DNA of 64,000 bases from Rhizosphaericola sp047606825 (GTDB taxonomy: Bacteria; Bacteroidota; Bacteroidia; Chitinophagales; Chitinophagaceae), in the NCBI GenBank assembly GCA_047606825.1, contig JASGDY010000055.1, forward strand, positions 1 through 64,000, read 5' to 3'. Made by a program: the position numbers and the translations under genes. Under the pieces are notes generated by a model, which saw only the letters and a program-made list of their open reading frames with translations, made no database searches and was not told the origin of the DNA. Shown here in pieces: positions 59,589-64,000 of this stretch (positions are counted from its first letter, which is position 1; every line of letters begins with the position of its first letter).

Positions 59589-59785
59589 AAATACTTTTCC
59601 ATCTGGGTTGCAATGCGCTGTCGAGAGTAGCTGATGAAGACTTCCTTGGTTTTCTTGTCCACTTCAGATGAGTTAATGTGCTTTTCGGCTTTGTGTATAG
59701 TCACTTCTTTGGAAGAACGGAGAAATGACAAGACTTTTTTCCCTTGTTGAGAACGTTCATCAATTTTTACGGTATAGGTTGCCAT
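59585..59785 (-). CDS. Antitoxin-like protein of a MazEF-type pair
   Basis: A 66-aa protein (MATYTVKIDERSQQGKKVLSFLRSSKEVTIHKAEKHINSS, then VDKKTKEVFISYSRQRI). The short, charged N-terminal beta/alpha part followed by a helix, and its position directly upstream of a MazF-like gene with an ATGA overlap, mark it as the antitoxin. Antitoxins of this form are common partners of PemK/MazF in Bacteroidota, though it has no classical AbrB-type MazE motif that I can see. It would bind toxin and repress its own promoter. With the toxin broken it may be a relic under no constraint. Confidence 0.7.
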   Translation of the reverse strand: MATYTVKIDERSQQGKKVLSFLRSSKEVTIHKAEKHINSSEVDKKTKEVFISYSRQRIATQMEKYL

Positions 59786-59859
59786 AATTTTTCTGTATTA
59801 TTAAATACTGAAATATAGAACAATATATTGGGATGTTTGGCTCAACGGTTTTTTGTGTA

Positions 59860-60450
59860 TCACCTTAACATTTCCTCGATCCATTTTTCCACCTGTTCGG
59901 GGAAGTGGGCGTATTCCAGTGCGTGTACATGCGCGGCAATGTCATCCGCCGTGTCGGTCTCGGCGACCGGGCAGCTTGTCTGGAACAGGACTTTGCCGTT
60001 GTCGTAGATTTCGTCCACGATGTGGATGGTGATGCCGGTTTCTTTTTCCTTGTTGGTGACGATGGCATTGTGTACATGCACGCCGTACATGCCCTTGCCG
60101 CCGTATTTGGGGAGCAGCGCAGGGTGTATGTTGACGATTTTGTTGGGGTAGGCTTGTATCAAGGGCAGTGGGATTTTCCATAAAAATCCCGCCAATACGA
60201 TGAAGTCGATATGCTGTTGCTGCAATAGAGGGACATAGGCGTCACCCCGGAAAAACCGTTCCTTTTCAATCAGCAAGGTCGCGACATGGTTTTCGGCGGC
60301 GATGGACAATACACCGGCCTCGGGTTTGTTGCATACGATAAGCGATGTTAGGATGGTAGGATGGCCTTGGAAATATCGGATGAGGTTGGCGGCGTTGGAG
60401 CCTGCGCCACTTGCGAAAATGGCGATATGGATTTTGTCTGCTTGTCCCAT
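59860..60450 (-). CDS. purN: Phosphoribosylglycinamide formyltransferase
   Basis: A 196-aa GAR transformylase, third step of purine synthesis, using 10-formyl-tetrahydrofolate. It has the N-terminal FASGAGSNAANLIRYF phosphate-binding loop near residue 12, the catalytic Asn-His region NIHPALLPKYGGKGMYGVHVHNAIV near 105, and ETGITIHIVDEIYDNGKVLFQ with the conserved Asp near 140. ATG 60450 is preceded at 5 nt by CATTTTTG, close to a -7 box, again suggesting a nearly leaderless mRNA. It stands alone and is divergent from actA. Confidence 0.95.
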   Translation of the reverse strand: MGQADKIHIAIFASGAGSNAANLIRYFQGHPTILTSLIVCNKPEAGVLSIAAENHVATLLIEKERFFRGDAYVPLLQQQHIDFIVLAGFLWKIPLPLIQAYPNKIVNIHPALLPKYGGKGMYGVHVHNAIVTNKEKETGITIHIVDEIYDNGKVLFQTSCPVAETDTADDIAAHVHALEYAHFPEQVEKWIEEMLR

Positions 60451-60785
60451 TCTGCAAAAATGGGCGATTTCGGTTAAAAGTAAAAATATCGTCAGAAAGT
60501 CCGGAACACCGACAGTAAAACCTCTTGCTATGTCCCATGAGACAAAATGTTGAGCAAAACCTGTCCCGTATTTTTGTCTTTCTGTCCTCGGTCTTTTTGA
60601 CTTTCTGCTATAAATAACTGATTATAAGATGTTTAGAAGTATTCGGCGCGATAAAATGGCACTTTTTGTAGAAATCGGACGAAATATGGTAATTTTTTCA
60701 CAGCACTCAATTGTAGGAAGGGCAATTGCGCCCAAAATCGTGAAAAAAATTTTAAATGGCATGTTCGTTTGTCAACTTCGTGTCA

Positions 60786-60793
60786 TATTTTTG
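60786..60793 (+). promoter_or_regulatory. -7 element TATTTTTG upstream of actA
   Basis: TATTTTTG fits TAnnTTTG and lies 46 nt before the ATG at 60840. A TTTG box is present at 60768, but the spacing of 14 nt is short. It would drive the alternative complex III operon. Confidence 0.4.
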
Positions 60794-60839
60794 CCGCGTT
60801 AGGGGTATTTTTCCACATTCTAATAATTGAATTGTGAAT

Positions 60840-62084
60840 ATGATTCAGCTGAGAAATCTCTTCGTGAGACTGGGTGTAGTTTTTAGCCTGGTGTTTTTTG
60901 TTTCAAGTACAAGTTTACGCGCACAGGATGGCAAGGCGTTGTTCCAGGCCAATTGTGCTTCCTGCCACTCTCTTACAAAAGTATTGACTGGCCCTGCCCT
61001 GCAAGGTGTGGAAAGTCGTTGGCCCGACAGAAAAGCACTGCACGCTTGGATTCTCAACAGTAGTGCCTACCTCAAAACGGGGGACAAATACGCCAACGAC
61101 CTCTTCAACCAGTATGGCAAGACGGTAATGACCGCGTTCCAAGGCACGTTGGACGCAAAGGAAATCGACGCTATTCTGGATTATATCAAGACTTCTAAAC
61201 CTGCTGCCGCGGGAACTACTGGCGCAGCGGCTACCGACGAGTCCAAAGGCGATGACAACACGCTATTTTATGGTATCATCACGGTTGTATTGGCTATCGC
61301 GGTTTTGATATTGATACAGGTCAACAAAAACCTGAAACGCGTTGCCGAAAAGAAAGACGGCGAACCGCAACTGGCTACCCCGACACCTTGGTACCGCAAA
61401 AAATCCGTTATCGTATTCCTCGCGATTGTCGTATTCCTCGGTTTTGGCTACGGACTGGCGAAAAACGCCATCGGTCTGGGCCAATACCAGAACTATGAAC
61501 CCGAACAACCTATATTCTATTCACATAAGGTACACGCTGGCGTTAACCAGATCAATTGCCAATATTGCCACATCGGCGTATATCAAGGCAAGCAGGCGAC
61601 GATTCCCTCGGTCAATATCTGTATGAACTGCCACAAGGCGATTACGGAATACACTGGCGCGCCCCTGCACGACGAGGACGGCAACGAAGTCAACGGTACG
61701 GCGGAAATCAAGAAACTTTTCAAATACGCTGGCTACTCCGGTACGGGCGACTGGGACGCTTCCAAGGCTAAACCCATCGAATGGACACGTATCCACAACC
61801 TGCCTGACCACGTCTATTTCAACCACTCACAGCACGTCAAAGTCGGTCAGGTCGCCTGCCAGACTTGCCACGGCGAAGTGACCAAGATGGACGAAATGAA
61901 ACAGTTTGCTCCGTTGACGATGGGCTGGTGTATCAACTGCCACCGCACGACCAAAGTGCAGTTTAAGGACAATGGTTTCTACAGCATGTACGAAAAATAC
62001 CACAAGGAACTGGAATCTGGCAAGATAGACTCCGTAACGGTACAGATGATAGGTGGCACAGAATGTCAGAAATGCCACTATTAA
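60840..62084 (+). CDS. actA: Alternative complex III subunit ActA (hexaheme cytochrome c)
   Basis: A 414-aa multiheme cytochrome of alternative complex III, the quinol oxidising complex that replaces bc1 in many Bacteroidota. It has a signal peptide (VFSLVFFVSSTSLRAQ) and one CxxCH at CASCH near residue 40, a monoheme cytochrome c domain. Two TM helices lie near 142-161 and 189-206. Five further CxxCH motifs follow: CQYCH, CMNCH, CQTCH, CINCH and CQKCH near 240-413. The fused mono- plus pentaheme layout is what is known for Bacteroidota ActA. The start is ATG 60840; a GTG at 60834 is possible. actB follows. Confidence 0.93.
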   Translation: MIQLRNLFVRLGVVFSLVFFVSSTSLRAQDGKALFQANCASCHSLTKVLTGPALQGVESRWPDRKALHAWILNSSAYLKTGDKYANDLFNQYGKTVMTAFQGTLDAKEIDAILDYIKTSKPAAAGTTGAAATDESKGDDNTLFYGIITVVLAIAVLILIQVNKNLKRVAEKKDGEPQLATPTPWYRKKSVIVFLAIVVFLGFGYGLAKNAIGLGQYQNYEPEQPIFYSHKVHAGVNQINCQYCHIGVYQGKQATIPSVNICMNCHKAITEYTGAPLHDEDGNEVNGTAEIKKLFKYAGYSGTGDWDASKAKPIEWTRIHNLPDHVYFNHSQHVKVGQVACQTCHGEVTKMDEMKQFAPLTMGWCINCHRTTKVQFKDNGFYSMYEKYHKELESGKIDSVTVQMIGGTECQKCHY

Positions 62085-62148
62085 TCGATTGGGTGTCGTT
62101 AAGATATAGTTAGAAAGAATTTTAAAAAAATTTCAAATTCAGATATAA

Positions 62149-64000
62149 ATGGAGAACAAAAAGTACTGGCAAAGCTTTGGAGAACGAAATGAATCAGAGG
62201 CATACAGGCAGTCTGTCAAGGATGAGTTTCCGAAAGCGCAAGAACCACAGATTCCATTTGATGAAGGTAAGGGCGTGCTGGATGCAGTCACGCCACGTAG
62301 GGACTTTTTGAAATATTTAGGTTTCAGTACCGCTGCGGCAGCTATCGCCGCTGGTTGCGAAACCCCAGTACACAAGTCTATCCCTTTTGCAAATAAACCA
62401 GAGGATATCGTTCCCGGTATAGCAACCTATTATGCCACTACCTACGTCCAGGACGGCGACGTGCTGAGCATATTGGCAAGGGTACGCGACGGTCGTCCCA
62501 TCAAGATTACGGGCAACGACCTAAGTCCGATATATAAAGGTTGTACCTCCGCAAGGGCAGAGGCTTCCGTACTGGACTTGTACAACACCGCACGTTTGAG
62601 ATTCCCCTATATTAAGGATAAGGAAGCCAGTTTTGCCCAGGTTGACAAGGCGTTGGCTTCCGATATTGCAGGCAACGTCGTCGTGCTGACTTCGACTCTT
62701 GTATCTCCCTCCACTAAAGAAATCATCTCAGCTTTCCTCGCCAAGTATCCCGGCGGCAAACATGTCACTTACGACGCAGTTTCCTACGCAGGTATATTGG
62801 CGGCCAACGAAGCGACTTTTGGAAAAAGAGCCATTCCGTCCTATAAATTTGAAAACGCACAGACGATTGTCGGTATCGGTGCGGACTTTTTGGGTACATG
62901 GCTTTCTCCTACGGAATTTACCAAACAATACGTCGTCAACAGGCGTATCGACGAGAAGAAACCTGCCATGAGCCGCCACTATCAGTTTGAAAGTGTTCTC
63001 AGCTCGACAGGCGCAAGTGCCGACTACAAAATCCTATGCAAACCATCCGAATGGGGTAAAGTCGCTGTTGCTTTGCTCAATGCTGTCAACGGCCAAGGTG
63101 TTTCCGGTATTGCCGACGTTAAACTGGTGGAAGGTATCAAGAAAGTCGCCAAAGAACTTTCGGAAAACAAAGGCAAGGCCCTGGTCGTCTGCGGTAGCAA
63201 CGATCCCAACGTACAGATTGCGGTCAACGCACTCAACCAAGCCATCGGTGCTTATGGTACGACCATCGACTGGTCTGTTACCATGAACAACCGTGCGGGA
63301 TTCGATGCTGATTTTGCACAGCTTGTTGCCGACATGAATGCTGGTACGGTCAATACCTTGTTGCTATATGGTGCCAATCCTGCATACAACTATGTTGACG
63401 CAGATAAATTCAAGAGCGGTCTCGCGAAAGTAAGGACAACCGTTTCGTTCAGTTCTTTCGACGACGAGACGACGCAATTGTGCAAATACAAAATTCCCGA
63501 CCACCATTATTTGGAAAGCTGGGGTGATGCCGAACCTAAATCCGGTTATTTCTCTTTCATACAGCCGACCATCAATCCTTTGTTCAAAACGCGCCAATGG
63601 CAGGACAGCCTGTTGCAATGGAGCGGAGCAGCTACGGATTATGCGGCTTACCTCAAACAATATTGGTCCACTAAACTCGGTGGCGAAGCGGGTTGGGTCA
63701 AAGCTGTCCAAGACGGAGTAGTCAATCTTGCTGAAGCACCTGCCAGTGCTGGCACGTTTAACCCCGCAAGCGTAGCCAACGCTGTTGCGGCGATTGCTTC
63801 CACGAAGACGGGTTCCGGACTGGAAGTATTGTTTTACCAAAAAGTCGGTATCGGCGAAGGGCAGGGTACCAACAATCCTTTCTTGCAGGAAATGCCCGAC
63901 CCGATTACTTGCTCCACTTGGGACAACTATTTTATCATTTCTCCTAAACTGGCGAAAGACTTACTCAATATCGACATTACCAACGAAGGCCAGTCCGACG
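62149..64000 (+). CDS. actB: Alternative complex III subunit ActB, partial
   Basis: An open frame of 617 codons running past the window end. It is a molybdopterin-oxidoreductase-like protein. The N-terminus carries a Tat signal RRDFLKYLGFSTAAAAIAAGCE with a possible lipidation Cys; the Tat translocase gene is in the same window. The known ActB has an inactive Mo-bisMGD-like domain followed by an iron-sulfur domain; only the first part is visible here (IATYYATTYVQDGDVLSILARVRDGRPIKITGNDLSPIYKGCTSARAEASVLDLYNTARL). Start ATG 62149 lies 65 nt after actA. The Fe-S domain and the rest of the operon lie beyond the window. Confidence 0.92.
   Translation, partial: MENKKYWQSFGERNESEAYRQSVKDEFPKAQEPQIPFDEGKGVLDAVTPRRDFLKYLGFSTAAAAIAAGCETPVHKSIPFANKPEDIVPGIATYYATTYVQDGDVLSILARVRDGRPIKITGNDLSPIYKGCTSARAEASVLDLYNTARLRFPYIKDKEASFAQVDKALASDIAGNVVVLTSTLVSPSTKEIISAFLAKYPGGKHVTYDAVSYAGILAANEATFGKRAIPSYKFENAQTIVGIGADFLGTWLSPTEFTKQYVVNRRIDEKKPAMSRHYQFESVLSSTGASADYKILCKPSEWGKVAVALLNAVNGQGVSGIADVKLVEGIKKVAKELSENKGKALVVCGSNDPNVQIAVNALNQAIGAYGTTIDWSVTMNNRAGFDADFAQLVADMNAGTVNTLLLYGANPAYNYVDADKFKSGLAKVRTTVSFSSFDDETTQLCKYKIPDHHYLESWGDAEPKSGYFSFIQPTINPLFKTRQWQDSLLQWSGAATDYAAYLKQYWSTKLGGEAGWVKAVQDGVVNLAEAPASAGTFNPASVANAVAAIASTKTGSGLEVLFYQKVGIGEGQGTNNPFLQEMPDPITCSTWDNYFIISPKLAKDLLNIDITNEGQSD

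Overview
The window looks like a chromosomal segment of a Bacteroidota bacterium, probably close to Chitinophagaceae/Sphingobacteriia. I infer this from the gene set: the start of an alternative complex III operon (actA, actB), a PcrB-type prenylglyceryl-phosphate synthase, a type III glutamine synthetase, DUF4230, LptC-like and LPG-synthase-TM proteins. The promoters agree: -7 boxes of the form TAnnTTTG, several of them almost touching the start codon, with few Shine-Dalgarno sequences. This is taxonomic inference from reading, not a database match.

Layout. 0-19 kb is ordinary chromosome: a class III aminotransferase, a small exported protein, a VIT1/CCC1-type transporter, a minus-strand run of Spy/LTxxQ-like secreted proteins, gcvH, pcrB, tRNA-Leu(CAA), coaX, an ABC-F ATPase, tsaE, alanine dehydrogenase, a DUF4230 protein, a YqgE/AlgH protein, an orphan sensor kinase, a large unknown membrane protein and glutamine synthetase III. 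19-21.6 kb is a landing zone for mobile DNA: a long nested palindrome, a decayed IS256/IS1249-like element and an apparently complete IS5-family element with a TTA target duplication. At 22-25.8 kb lie a NarL-type response regulator and a large propeller-type sensor kinase. An AT-rich stretch of 1.2 kb without clear genes follows.

27-45.3 kb is an exopolysaccharide/capsule locus on the plus strand. It holds a WecG/TagA-type transferase, GDP-fucose synthase and GDP-mannose dehydratase (fcl, gmd), a Wza-like export lipoprotein, a Wzc-like tyrosine autokinase, a Wzx flippase, a Wzy-like polymerase, a putative fucosyltransferase, a GT-D-like protein, further glycosyltransferases and two hexapeptide acyltransferases. 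The logic is Wzx/Wzy-dependent assembly of a fucose-containing acylated polymer. No initiating phosphoglycosyltransferase is visible. Genes from about 33.5 kb onward look markedly AT-rich, as expected of an exchanged cassette.

45.5-64 kb returns to housekeeping: an S9 peptidase, a glycerophosphodiesterase, a remnant of nhaA, a Lys/Ala-rich secreted peptide, lptC, a CorC/HlyC-type protein, tatC, DUF2007, DUF3108, an LPG-synthase-TM protein, corA, an AsmA-like protein, a toxin-antitoxin pair with a frameshifted toxin, purN, then actA and a partial actB running off the end.

Non-coding highlights are a repeat family with one 210-bp copy (599-808, inverted termini) and one truncated inverted copy (45346-45463), a nested inverted-repeat element at 15031-15147, a 46-bp perfect palindrome at 19023-19068 inside its own inverted repeats, a 132-bp nhaA relic, and single-base losses in the IS256-like transposase and the MazF-like toxin. 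I found no CRISPR array, no rRNA and no convincing large novel defence or metabolic system.
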